NCBI GenBank assembly: GCA_016283195.1
Contig: JAEEML010000087.1
Span: 1-38,020, forward strand
DNA length: 38,020 nucleotides
Direction of reading: 5' to 3'
From: Deltaproteobacteria bacterium
GTDB lineage: Bacteria > JAEEML01
Shown here: positions 17,116 through 24,358 of the stretch, piece after piece
Layout of the letters: the number at the start of each line of letters is the position of its first letter
How positions within the stretch are numbered: the first letter of the stretch is position 1
Notes under the pieces: generated by a model
Database searches by the model: none
Told to the model about the DNA's origin: nothing
What the model saw: the letters and a program-made list of their open reading frames with translations, nothing else
Position numbers and translations under genes: made by a program

Positions 17116-18162
17116 ATGACAGAGCAGGAAAAGAAGACGCTTTTTTCCTTAACTCCGGCCGAGCTGGCCAATGTGCTCGCCCTAAAACGCGGCACCGATT
17201 ATTGGGTTAAAACTATTTATCAAAAACTTTACCATAGCGGCGAATTTCCGTCGGCCGCTTTGGAACTCCGTCCCGATGTAGCCCGCCGCCTTAAAAATTA
17301 TGAAATATCGTGGCCGCAGATTAAATCTCTTTTGCGCGCTCCCGATGGCACCGTTAAGTGGCTCATTGCCTATAATGACGGCGCTATGGTGGAACTTGTA
17401 CTCATGAGCTATGACAAACGGCACACTGTCTGCGTGAGTACCCAGTGCGGCTGCGCTATGGGCTGCACTTTTTGTGCCACCGGCAAAATGGGTTTTAAGC
17501 GCCATTTAAATGCCGGAGAAATAGTCATGGAGGTGCTCATCGCCAGGCAGGAACTGGCCAAAAAAGGCGCCGCACTTACCAATGTGGTTTTTATGGGCAT
17601 GGGCGAACCGCTGGCCAATTATGAGGAGGTGATGCGGGCGGCGGCGATTATTAGCTCAGATATCGGTCTGGCCATAGCGCCGCGCCATATCACCATATCG
17701 ACAGCCGGCCTCCCCGCAGGCATTTATCGAATGGCGCAGGAAAAAGCCGGCTATCAACTGGCAGTCAGTCTGCATAGCGCCATAGACTCCGTGCGCGAAA
17801 AGCTCATGCCCATTGCCAAAACACACAATCTTGAAAGCCTTTTAGCGGCCTGCCGGGAATATAACAGCCTGACAAAACGGCGCGTTTTCTTTGAATACGC
17901 CGTGATGGCCGGAATAAACGACAGCCCTAAGGACATAGAGGCGCTGGCCGCATTTATCCACCGGCTTAACGGCCATGTAAACTTACTCTCCTGGAATAAG
18001 GTAGATGAGGTGCCGTTTAAAAGTGCCGACACAAAGAGGCTTTTAGCCATTCAGGCTGAGCTGGAAAAGCGCGGTGTGCGGGCGCTTATCCGCGAAAGCC
18101 GGGGCGCAGAAATTGCCGCCGCCTGCGGGCAGTTATATGCCGCGGCTGAGCAAAAACAGTAA
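17116..18162 (+). CDS. rlmN: Dual-specificity 23S rRNA/tRNA adenine C2-methyltransferase RlmN
   Basis: A 348-residue radical SAM methyltransferase that methylates C2 of A2503 in 23S rRNA and A37 in some tRNAs. The [4Fe-4S]-SAM cluster motif CxxxCxxC is Cys113, Cys117 and Cys120 within CGCAMGCTFCATG. The family-specific VFMGMGEPLANY and the SAM-binding ISTAGLP and LAVSLHSA motifs follow. The two mechanistic cysteines appear present, one upstream of the cluster (Cys106 in HTVCVSTQ) and one near the C-terminus (Cys337 in AAACGQLY). Length and the GEPLANY variant fit RlmN rather than Cfr. The ATG at 17116 has AGGA seven bases upstream. The gene is transcribed divergently from the roadblock-efp operon across a 155-base gap. 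A weak promoter candidate in the gap is TTGCAG-17-CAAAAT at 17030-17058. Confidence 0.95.
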   Translation: MTEQEKKTLFSLTPAELANVLALKRGTDYWVKTIYQKLYHSGEFPSAALELRPDVARRLKNYEISWPQIKSLLRAPDGTVKWLIAYNDGAMVELVLMSYDKRHTVCVSTQCGCAMGCTFCATGKMGFKRHLNAGEIVMEVLIARQELAKKGAALTNVVFMGMGEPLANYEEVMRAAAIISSDIGLAIAPRHITISTAGLPAGIYRMAQEKAGYQLAVSLHSAIDSVREKLMPIAKTHNLESLLAACREYNSLTKRRVFFEYAVMAGINDSPKDIEALAAFIHRLNGHVNLLSWNKVDEVPFKSADTKRLLAIQAELEKRGVRALIRESRGAEIAAACGQLYAAAEQKQ

Positions 18163-18170
18163 AATGATTA

Positions 18171-18199
18171 TTGACAGCTGGCGATAAGATCATTATAGA
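18171..18199 (+). promoter_or_regulatory. Sigma70-like promoter of the 50-residue basic protein
   Basis: A perfect -35 hexamer TTGACA (18171-18176), a 17-base spacer and the -10 candidate TATAGA (18194-18199) lie just after the rlmN stop. The start site would fall near 18206, giving a leader of about 20 bases with the strong ribosome binding site GAGGAGG before the ATG at 18228. This is one of the best promoter matches in the window. Confidence 0.7.
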
Positions 18200-18227
18200 G
18201 TTCTCGTGATTTTTGAGGAGGTGCATC

Positions 18228-18380
18228 ATGGCATCAAGAACATTAGTCTTAAAGAAAAAACGTAAAAGCCGCGCCCGCAAAGCCGGACACGAACGGAAAG
18301 CAGAAATGGCTCGCAAGGGCACCACACCGGCTATGGCCGTGCTCTTTGGCGATGTTAAGGACGAAAAAGCCGCTAAGTAA
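18228..18380 (+). CDS. Small, strongly basic 50-residue protein of unknown function
   Basis: A short gene with an excellent Shine-Dalgarno sequence (GAGGAGG, eight bases upstream) and its own promoter. The product begins MASRTLVLKKKRKSRARKAG, continues with HERKAEMARKGTTPAMAVLFGDVKDEKAAK, and has about 17 Lys/Arg/His in 50 residues, concentrated in the first 31. After the basic part comes a short GTTPAMAVLFGD segment and an acidic-basic tail. No signal peptide or membrane segment is present. The composition suggests a nucleic-acid or ribosome-associated protein, and the neighbouring rlmN acts on the ribosome. This is inference: I do not recognise a named family. The stop overlaps the convergent ATP-grasp gene by eight bases. 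Confidence 0.8.
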   Translation: MASRTLVLKKKRKSRARKAGHERKAEMARKGTTPAMAVLFGDVKDEKAAK

Positions 18381-19614
18381 TAGCTGTTTTTTCCTTTCCC
18401 TTTAAAAAAAGCCTTTCTATATCGCCTAGTTGATTAAAGCAGCTTTGGCTGTCCGCTCCGAAGGCGACAAACAGATGTCCGGAAATCAGCGCTCTTGGCA
18501 GTGAGTCGGCTAGGGGAGTTAACAGAGCAATTCCCCGGCTGGCTCCCGCTGAGTAGTGCCTTGGGCCCAGTGTTTTGTCAAATTCCGCATAACTATCCGG
18601 TAAGCGGCAGCGCTTTTTACGCGCCAGGCGAAATAAAAGCGCCCCACGGTAACCGCTGGCCGCCAAAATACGGCGCGCTATAAGGCCCATAGTCTCGCGG
18701 GCATTTATTTCACACAGCGGCTCTATAGCCAAAGTACCATCGGCTTTTTTATAATAGTAGCCATCTATAACCACCGGGCCGAAATAACCTCTTTCATGCA
18801 ATTTTTGCGCCACCTGGCGGGCACACTCGGTGACGATTAAGCGCGCCTCAGCTCCTGCCGGGCCGGGGAAGGGCTCATCCGCCCCCAAAACCAGGCCATA
18901 AAAAGAGCCGCTCTTCCCTACCAGGCAACGCTGAAAAGAAATATCTGTAATCAGGCCGTCATTATTCAGCATAAAATAGCAGGAAAAGTCCGCTGTGCGC
19001 TCCCGCTGGGGCTCAAGCACGGCCGCGCCGCCGCCGCAAAGAAAAGATTGCCGAATAAAATTTTCTTCTTTTGCGTCTAAAGGATAATGATTTACAATAG
19101 TTATACCTATCCCGGCATTGCCGAAAATCGGCTTTATCAGCAGAGGAAGCGGCAACTCTTTAAGGAGAGAAAAGAGCTCATTAAGGCTTTTAACCAGGCG
19201 GGAAAAAGGCGATCTAAGCCCAAGCTCACCGGCAATATTAAAAGCAAATTCCCGGCTATTTACCGCTCTTACCGCGTCCGGCGGCGGCTGGTTAAAAGAG
19301 AGGCCGAAAGTTAAAAAGACTTGCCTGGCTTCTTCATTAACTCCCCAGGGGTGGGGCTTAAAGGCGGCGGCAGCACCATCTTCCGCCAAAGGTTTAAGCG
19401 GGCTAAGGCCATAACGGGCTATCTGCCGGGCATAAGCTGGCGGCGGCGGCGGCCCCAGCGGTATAAAGCAATCCCCGGCCCGGCCGAGAGCCCAAAAAAG
19501 CACCTCTTTTTGACTGGCTAATTTGCGCATTAAATTGCTTTGGCTTACCGCTACATCAGGCGATAAAGCCTGGGACATGTCAAAATCGGTATTAAAATAA
19601 AAGAGCTCTGGCAC
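18373..19614 (-). CDS. ATP-grasp family protein, substrate unknown
   Basis: A 413-residue protein with an ATP-grasp core. PLPLLIKPIFGNAGIGI (about 155-171) fits the ATP-binding lysine plus glycine-rich loop. VVIDGYYYKKADGTLAIEPLCEINAR (about 283-308) fits the paired acidic and Asn metal-ligand strands (E..EINAR). ATP-grasp enzymes join a carboxylate to an amine or similar via an acylphosphate. The N-terminal ~110 residues (FYFNTDFDMSQAL, a run of prolines near 56-60) are not recognised. It follows dapL by 47 bases on the same strand, so the two are probably co-transcribed, but nothing else ties it to lysine or peptidoglycan precursors. The start is a GTG at 19614 with GAGG upstream; an internal ATG at codon 13 is the alternative. 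Confidence 0.75.
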   Translation of the reverse strand: MPELFYFNTDFDMSQALSPDVAVSQSNLMRKLASQKEVLFWALGRAGDCFIPLGPPPPPAYARQIARYGLSPLKPLAEDGAAAAFKPHPWGVNEEARQVFLTFGLSFNQPPPDAVRAVNSREFAFNIAGELGLRSPFSRLVKSLNELFSLLKELPLPLLIKPIFGNAGIGITIVNHYPLDAKEENFIRQSFLCGGGAAVLEPQRERTADFSCYFMLNNDGLITDISFQRCLVGKSGSFYGLVLGADEPFPGPAGAEARLIVTECARQVAQKLHERGYFGPVVIDGYYYKKADGTLAIEPLCEINARETMGLIARRILAASGYRGALLFRLARKKRCRLPDSYAEFDKTLGPRHYSAGASRGIALLTPLADSLPRALISGHLFVAFGADSQSCFNQLGDIERLFLKGKEKTAIT

Positions 19615-19661
19615 CTGACCTCACCCACGGCCCCTCTCCCAAAGGACGAGGAGGAAAATTG

Positions 19662-20882
19662 TCAAAAGAGCTTTTTAAGGCGGGTAAGGGCCTCATCTAC
19701 CGCTTCATGGCTGTTAAAAGCGCTGATGCGGATAAAACCGGCGCCGCAACGCCCAAAACCGGCGCCGGGAGTAGTCACCACTTGGGCTTTGTTTAATAAA
19801 AAGTCAAAAAATTCCCAGGAATCGCGGCCGCTATTTATCCAAATATAGGGCGAATTGATGCCGCCGGTGCAGGAAAAGCCCATCTTCTCAAAAAAGGCGC
19901 GAATTTTGCCGGCATTTTCCAAATAATATTTTACTAAAGCCTCGCACTCTTTGAGCCCCTCAGGCGAGAGAGCCGCCGCCGCCGCCTTTTGCACCGGATA
20001 ACTCACGCCGTTAAACTTGGTGGACTGGCGCCTAAACCAGAGCTTTTTGAGCTGATGACTTACGCCATCTTTATCAAAGGCACAACATTCTTCAGGCACT
20101 ACCAGATAAGCGCAACGCAGGCCGGTAAAGCCCGCGCTTTTGGAAAACGAGCGCGATTCCACCGCCACCTCTTTGGCTCCCGGCACCTGATAAATGGAGC
20201 GCACATAGCGCCCGTCCTGAATAAAGGAGCTATAAGCGGCATCATAAAAGATGAGGCTCTTATGCTCATGGGCATAGTCAACAAAGGGTTTTAACTGCTC
20301 TATAGTGGCCGCGGCGCCGGTGGGATTATTGGGGAAACAGAGATAAATCAAATCGGCCTCTTCTTTAGGCAAATTAGGGATAAAGTCATTTTCTTCCAGA
20401 CTATCGAGATAGATAAGCCCTTTGTAGCGGCCGTTTTCCGCCCGCCCGCTGCGCCCGGCCATCACATTGCTGTCGGCATAGACAGGATAGACCGGGTCGG
20501 GAATGGCAACTTTTATATCTTGCGAAAATATTTCATGAAAATAGGCACAGTCTCCCTTAGCACCATCACTCACAAATATATCATCAGGGGAAATATCTAG
20601 GCCAAAGCGGCGATAATCACTGGCAGCAATGGCCTCCCGCAAAAATTCATAGCCTTCATAGGGGCCATAGCCTTTAAAAGTCTCGGCTCGCGCCATCTCT
20701 TCCGCCCCTTCATGGAGAGCCTTAATCGTGGCCGGCGGGAGCGGCAAAGTCACATCGCCGATACCAAGTTTTATAATCTTTTCAGCAGGATGAAGAGCAG
20801 CATATTCTTTGACTCGCCGCTCGATTTCGGCAAAAAGATAGCCGGCCTCAAGTTTTTGAAAATTTTCGTTTATGTGAATCAT
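19662..20882 (-). CDS. dapL: LL-diaminopimelate aminotransferase
   Basis: A 406-residue class I/II PLP aminotransferase that converts tetrahydrodipicolinate directly to LL-diaminopimelate using glutamate, the short route to lysine and peptidoglycan DAP. DapL traits visible are MIHINENFQKLEAGYLFAEI at the N-terminus, LGIGDVTLPLP, FKGYGPYEGYEFLREAI, SDGAKGDCA, CFPNNPTGA and the Schiff-base Lys248 in SRSFSKSAGF. The C-terminal TTPGAGFG closes the active site. The ATG at 20882 has TGAGGT about six bases upstream and gives the usual DapL N-terminus; the longer frame to 20933 was rejected. This pathway is found in chlamydiae, deltaproteobacteria, some Bacteroidetes and plants, consistent with the inferred host. 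It is divergent from the gene at 21106. Confidence 0.96.
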   Translation of the reverse strand: MIHINENFQKLEAGYLFAEIERRVKEYAALHPAEKIIKLGIGDVTLPLPPATIKALHEGAEEMARAETFKGYGPYEGYEFLREAIAASDYRRFGLDISPDDIFVSDGAKGDCAYFHEIFSQDIKVAIPDPVYPVYADSNVMAGRSGRAENGRYKGLIYLDSLEENDFIPNLPKEEADLIYLCFPNNPTGAAATIEQLKPFVDYAHEHKSLIFYDAAYSSFIQDGRYVRSIYQVPGAKEVAVESRSFSKSAGFTGLRCAYLVVPEECCAFDKDGVSHQLKKLWFRRQSTKFNGVSYPVQKAAAAALSPEGLKECEALVKYYLENAGKIRAFFEKMGFSCTGGINSPYIWINSGRDSWEFFDFLLNKAQVVTTPGAGFGRCGAGFIRISAFNSHEAVDEALTRLKKLF

Positions 20883-20942
20883 ATAAAACCTCACGCACCT
20901 AAGAAAGTGCCACTTTTCTCGCGCTATTTCCAAAGGCAGGCG

Positions 20943-20964
20943 CCCAAGGGAAGAGCGCCTTGGG
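20943..20964. promoter_or_regulatory. Inverted repeat in the dapL leader with two alternative stems
   Basis: CCCAAGG (20943-20949) and CCTTGGG (20958-20964) form a perfect 7-base stem around an 8-base loop. A competing 5-base stem GGCGC (20939-20943)/GCGCC (20955-20959) shares bases with both arms. On the plus strand the repeat is followed by TTTT; on the minus strand it lies about 60 bases upstream of the dapL ATG. It could be a leader hairpin of dapL or a plus-strand terminator; nothing decides between them. Confidence 0.4.
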
Positions 20965-21013
20965 TTTTAACCTAATAAGTGTTTGCTGGCAATCACCATT
21001 TTGCGGAGCATTA

Positions 21014-21043
21014 TTGACAAAAAGTGATAACGAAAAGTATTTA
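21014..21043 (+). promoter_or_regulatory. Possible promoter of the Cys-repeat lipoprotein gene
   Basis: TTGACA (21014-21019) is a perfect -35 hexamer. With an 18-base spacer the -10 candidate is TATTTA (21038-21043), a mediocre match. A start near 21050 would make the transcript begin at the inverted repeat described next. The region is AT-rich and lies in the divergent gap with dapL. Confidence 0.5.
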
Positions 21044-21052
21044 TGTATTATT

Positions 21053-21087
21053 AGTTTTGCGGTGGGCAAAACTATTCGCCACCTTTT
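21053..21087 (+). promoter_or_regulatory. Potential H-type pseudoknot in the mRNA leader
   Basis: AGTTTTGC (21053-21060) and GCAAAACT (21066-21073) are a perfect 8-base inverted repeat enclosing only GGTGG. That loop is in turn complementary to CCACC at 21079-21083, followed by TTTT. The RNA could therefore form an H-type pseudoknot, or switch between the first hairpin and a second terminator-like one (GGTGG/CCACC plus U-run). The ribosome binding site TTGGAGT of the next gene starts about ten bases later. I match it to no known riboswitch class. Confidence 0.5.
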
Positions 21088-21105
21088 AGATTATTGGAGT
21101 TAAAA

Positions 21106-21465
21106 ATGAAACGCATAACCCGTGTATTTTCTTCCATCTTACTCGCTTTACCGTTAGTCGCTACCAGTTGCGGCGGTGGCAAACAACTCTACGGCCCGGA
21201 TCCCTATTCATGTGGTGCCGAAAAAGACAGCAACCAATACTGCAAAGATAACTATGGCGAGGAATGGGTTTGCGTTGATGGCACTTGCGTCAAAGAACAA
21301 GCCGCGCTCTATGGGCCCAATCCGATCGTATGCGCCGGCAAAGCCAATGCCGATCAATATTGCAAAGATACTTTTGGCAAAGAGTGGGTTTGCGTTAAAG
21401 GTGAGTGCGCCAGCGCCGACAGCAATAGCGATGCCTCTTCTGACGCCGCTTCCGATAATAGCTAA
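21106..21465 (+). CDS. Exported Cys-repeat protein, probable lipoprotein
   Basis: A 119-residue protein. MKRITRVFSSILLALPLVATSC is a signal peptide ending in Cys22; the lipobox (ATSC) is slightly non-canonical at -3. The mature part is two tandem ~35-residue repeats, LYGPDPYSC... and LYGPNPIVC..., 40 residues apart. Each has four Cys in identical spacing (36, 46, 56, 61 and 76, 86, 96, 101; C-x9-C-x9-C-x4-C), sharing QYCKD and EWVCVxGxC. Eight paired Cys suggest disulphide-stabilised mini-domains in the periplasm or at the surface. The tail is Ser/Asp/Ala-rich. I know no family with this repeat. The ATG at 21106 (GGAG upstream) was chosen over a TTG four codons earlier. It is the first gene of a rightward cluster with the leader structure in front. 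Confidence 0.8.
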   Translation: MKRITRVFSSILLALPLVATSCGGGKQLYGPDPYSCGAEKDSNQYCKDNYGEEWVCVDGTCVKEQAALYGPNPIVCAGKANADQYCKDTFGKEWVCVKGECASADSNSDASSDAASDNS

Positions 21466-21587
21466 ACGCCAAAAATCATCTAAACAAAGCTAAAAAAAGC
21501 CTCCTTACCGGCATTTGATTTGACGAATTAAGAAAATACTACTAGTTTATGGCCAGGGCAGCTCATACAAGGCTGCATGAGGTTATG

Positions 21588-22295
21588 ATGAGATATTTTA
21601 ACACCTTGCTTTTATTAGCTTTAGCTACATCTTTTGTTTCTACGGCCAAAGCCACCACTTTGGAGGGCACTGTAACAATTCCTGCAGAACTCACCCAGTC
21701 GCCGCCTAAAGAGGGCACTCTTTATATGCACCGCAAAATAGCTGTGGCCCCCGCTTATGACGACGGCGTGCGGCCGGTAGTTTTTATCAGCGGCCTGAAA
21801 AATGCCGACGATACCAAACCCAGCGAGTTTGCGCCGCTGCACTTTGATCGCTTGGGTATTAAAGACAATAATTTTTGGCTGTTACACGGCTCTGAGCTGG
21901 AAATCATAAGCGACGACACCATCCCTCTTACTCTCAAGGTGAGCGATGGCGAATCCTTAGAAGAAAAAATCACAATCGAACCAGGTAAACCTTTTAAATA
22001 TAAACCGAAAAGCCCCGGCACGCTGGAAATATCCATTGCTGATCGCCCTTATGAAAAAGCTTATGTACTGGTCACAACTTATCATTACACCATAAAAGTA
22101 AATAATAACGGCACCTTTTTTCTTGACGACCTGCCCCCGGGAAAAGCCACTGTCAATGTGTGGCATAATGGCGAAATAATCTCCGCCATGACCATTGATA
22201 TTGAAGACGAAGGTATTGTCGGTGTGGTTTTTGTCCCAGATGCCAACGGAACTTTAAACGGCCAACCGACAGCTACACGCCTCAAACGGAGATAA
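21588..22295 (+). CDS. Exported protein with carboxypeptidase regulatory-like end
   Basis: A 235-residue protein beginning with a signal peptide (MRYFNTLLLLALATSFVSTAKA, cleavage after AKA). The mature part starts with a beta strand TTLEGTVTIPAEL, followed by a region with HGSELEIISDDTIPLTLKV that resembles the cupredoxin-like proteins often paired with such domains. It ends with YTIKVNNNGTFFLDDLPPGKATVNVWHNGEI, the typical end of a carboxypeptidase regulatory-like/transthyretin-type domain (x-G-x-F-x-x-D-L-P-P-G-x-x-x-x-x-V-W-H). It is probably a periplasmic binding or structural protein, and no copper ligand set is clear. The ATG at 21588 is five bases from TGAGG. It ends one base before the next gene, so they are one operon. 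Confidence 0.75.
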   Translation: MRYFNTLLLLALATSFVSTAKATTLEGTVTIPAELTQSPPKEGTLYMHRKIAVAPAYDDGVRPVVFISGLKNADDTKPSEFAPLHFDRLGIKDNNFWLLHGSELEIISDDTIPLTLKVSDGESLEEKITIEPGKPFKYKPKSPGTLEISIADRPYEKAYVLVTTYHYTIKVNNNGTFFLDDLPPGKATVNVWHNGEIISAMTIDIEDEGIVGVVFVPDANGTLNGQPTATRLKRR

Positions 22296-22296
22296 T

Positions 22297-24345
22297 ATGA
22301 AAATCAATCAGAGCGCCTTGCGCATTGTTTTATTTTCTTCTTTAGCTATCTTGCCGATTATCTTGCCTTTTTGTATGGAAACGCGCCTTGCTGAAGAGCG
22401 CATTCAGGATGAAACGGGGCAAAAACTCCAGGTAGTAAACTCTTTTGCCGCGCAAAAAATAGAGAACACATACAAAATGGTGGCTCGATATCTCGCTATA
22501 ACCAATAGAGATGAGGGCCAAACCGCCCGTTTACAAGAGCTCATTCGCCTCTTTAACAACAAAAAACCGTCTAACAAACAAATTGAGCGTCAAAAAGAGC
22601 TCACTTTGGCCTTAAAGAGCCAGTTTGCCGAACTGGCCGGCGAAGAAATCAAGCTTTCATTAATTAACTCTCTGGGCACCGTTGTTACTGCCGAAGAGGA
22701 GAGCCCCTTCCCGCTGGATACCAGTATAGCGCACACGGCCTTTTTCAAAGATGTGCGCGCCGGCAATATGCGCGCCGGTATTGAATTAAGCTATTTGAAT
22801 ATGCCGGTTATGGTAACCGCCTTTCCGCTTATTACCAAAGACGGTATGCTTATTATCGTGGCTTCCACACCGCTCTCTACTCCCCTTAATAAGGCTCTGG
22901 CCGAAACGCCGGGCAACGAAAAAATGGCCTGGGCAGTCACCATAAAGCAAAATGTAGCTCTGGAGGCTAAAAATGCCGGTTTTAGCGGCCATATCAAAAG
23001 TATCCCCGATGGCAAGCCCCACCATTTTGCCCCTAAAACACCAACTACCGCCCTGCCGCTTATCGGCCAGGTTTCCGCTAAACCGCTGGCTCTAAAAACG
23101 CCGGAAAACTGCGGCATTATAGCTATTGGGCAAAAAATACCGGCCACAATTGATGACCTGGCTGTTTTTATTACTATGGATAATAGCGAGCGCTATTCCT
23201 TTATTCTCATCGGGCAGCTTTGGCTACTCTTAGGCACCCTGATATCTTTGCTTATTTTTATTGTCTTTTCGCTATTCAGATGGCGGCTCACAAGAAATAC
23301 TCTGGAAAGTATTTCCGACCAGGTGAGCAACTTAATTGTGAAAGGTGCCAAAGGGCGCAATACTCTTTCCCCCAATGCCTATCCGGCAGATTTTAACCGC
23401 CTGGTGGTGTTAATCAATAAACTGGCCAGCCAAATATCCACCGGCAATTCACCTATTTCCATGGGAGTGCAAGGCGGGCAGGGACAAGCGCTGGATAACG
23501 GTTTAAATGGCCCCGGTCTTGCTGACCTCGGCAGTCCGATAGGCGGCGACAATGCTCTGGGCTCGGCTTTTATCGGCGCCTCACTGGAAGAAGATAACGG
23601 CGAAGAAAAGACCATTGATACCGGGCTCATTAATTCTATCACTGATAATATGCCCGAAGAGCCGGAAAATCCGCTCAAAATGGCCGATGATATAAGTGCT
23701 GTTTCCGATATGCTGAGCGCTGTTGATGAACTTGATGCGCCGGGCAATATTTTTAATCAGTTCTCTATGCCGCCGGTCGCAGCCCCCGCACCGGCACCAA
23801 TGCAGCCGATGCCCACACCAGCGCCCATTATGCCCATAGCTCCGGTAGCTCCGGCTCCAGCGCCTATTATGCCGATAGCTCCAGCGCCAATGCAGCCGAT
23901 GCCCACACCGGCACCCATTATGCCCATAGCTCCGGTAGCTCCAGCTCCGGCGCCTATTATGCCGATAGCTCCAGCGCCAATGCAGCCGATGCCCACACCG
24001 GCACCCATTATGCCCATAGCTCCGGTAGCTCCAGCTCCGGCTCCGGCGCCTATTATGCCGCCGCCGAGCGCCCAGAGTTTTCCTGAAGAAACACTCGATA
24101 TGGGCCTTTTGGAAGCTGAGGCGGCCGGCGGTGAGGAAGCGGCCTTTTTGGCTGTATTTGAAGAATACAAGCGGGTACGCCAAGAGTGCGGCGAATCCAT
24201 AGCCGATTTAAAACAAGATAAATTCATTCAAAAACTCCACAATACCAAAGCTTCTGTTATCGCAAGCCAAGGTTGCACTGATGTGCGCTTCCAAGTATAT
24301 GTGAAAAACGGAAAGGCGGCTTTAAAAGCCATTACTTTAAAATAA
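22297..24345 (+). CDS. Two-TM membrane protein with MXAN_5187-type C-terminal domain
   Basis: A 682-residue protein. One membrane helix lies near 10-27, then an extracytoplasmic region of about 275 residues (possibly a Cache-like sensor: LSLINSLGTVVT, AFFKDVRAGN), then a second helix near 303-328. The cytoplasmic part has a low-complexity Gly/Asp/Glu region, then a Pro/Ala/Met-rich repeat (about 490-590). It ends in a compact domain (about 605-682) with FEEYKRVRQECGES and a closing CTDVRFQVYVKNGKAALKA, which I recognise as the C-terminal pattern of the MXAN_5187 family known from myxobacteria. The role of that family is not established. The layout resembles a membrane sensor whose output is this domain. 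No HAMP, kinase or methyl-accepting motif is seen. Confidence 0.8.
   Translation: MKINQSALRIVLFSSLAILPIILPFCMETRLAEERIQDETGQKLQVVNSFAAQKIENTYKMVARYLAITNRDEGQTARLQELIRLFNNKKPSNKQIERQKELTLALKSQFAELAGEEIKLSLINSLGTVVTAEEESPFPLDTSIAHTAFFKDVRAGNMRAGIELSYLNMPVMVTAFPLITKDGMLIIVASTPLSTPLNKALAETPGNEKMAWAVTIKQNVALEAKNAGFSGHIKSIPDGKPHHFAPKTPTTALPLIGQVSAKPLALKTPENCGIIAIGQKIPATIDDLAVFITMDNSERYSFILIGQLWLLLGTLISLLIFIVFSLFRWRLTRNTLESISDQVSNLIVKGAKGRNTLSPNAYPADFNRLVVLINKLASQISTGNSPISMGVQGGQGQALDNGLNGPGLADLGSPIGGDNALGSAFIGASLEEDNGEEKTIDTGLINSITDNMPEEPENPLKMADDISAVSDMLSAVDELDAPGNIFNQFSMPPVAAPAPAPMQPMPTPAPIMPIAPVAPAPAPIMPIAPAPMQPMPTPAPIMPIAPVAPAPAPIMPIAPAPMQPMPTPAPIMPIAPVAPAPAPAPIMPPPSAQSFPEETLDMGLLEAEAAGGEEAAFLAVFEEYKRVRQECGESIADLKQDKFIQKLHNTKASVIASQGCTDVRFQVYVKNGKAALKAITLK
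23791..24060 (+). repeat. Three tandem 90-bp repeats coding for Pro/Ala/Met-rich segment
   Basis: Three consecutive 90-base units (23791-23880, 23881-23970, 23971-24060) encode PAPMQPMPTPAPIMPIAPVA followed by PAPAPIMPIA. Units 2 and 3 are almost identical at the DNA level; the third has a 6-base insertion (an extra CTCCGG) and a changed end. The near identity shows recent expansion by slippage or recombination. In the protein the repeat is a Pro-rich linker between the membrane part and the C-terminal domain. It should stall ribosomes without EF-P. Confidence 0.95.
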
Positions 24346-24358
24346 CTTGGGTAGTGCC

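Noticed and set aside
20883-20933. Longer DapL start at 20933
   Set aside because: The extra residues have no family counterpart, and the ATG at 20882 has a good ribosome binding site and gives the usual DapL length.
23581-24227. Long antisense frames opposite the Pro-rich repeat region
   Set aside because: They are Gly/Ala/Ile- or Arg/Tyr-rich low-complexity translations of the 90-bp repeats, without ribosome binding site or domain, on the strand opposite a clear gene.
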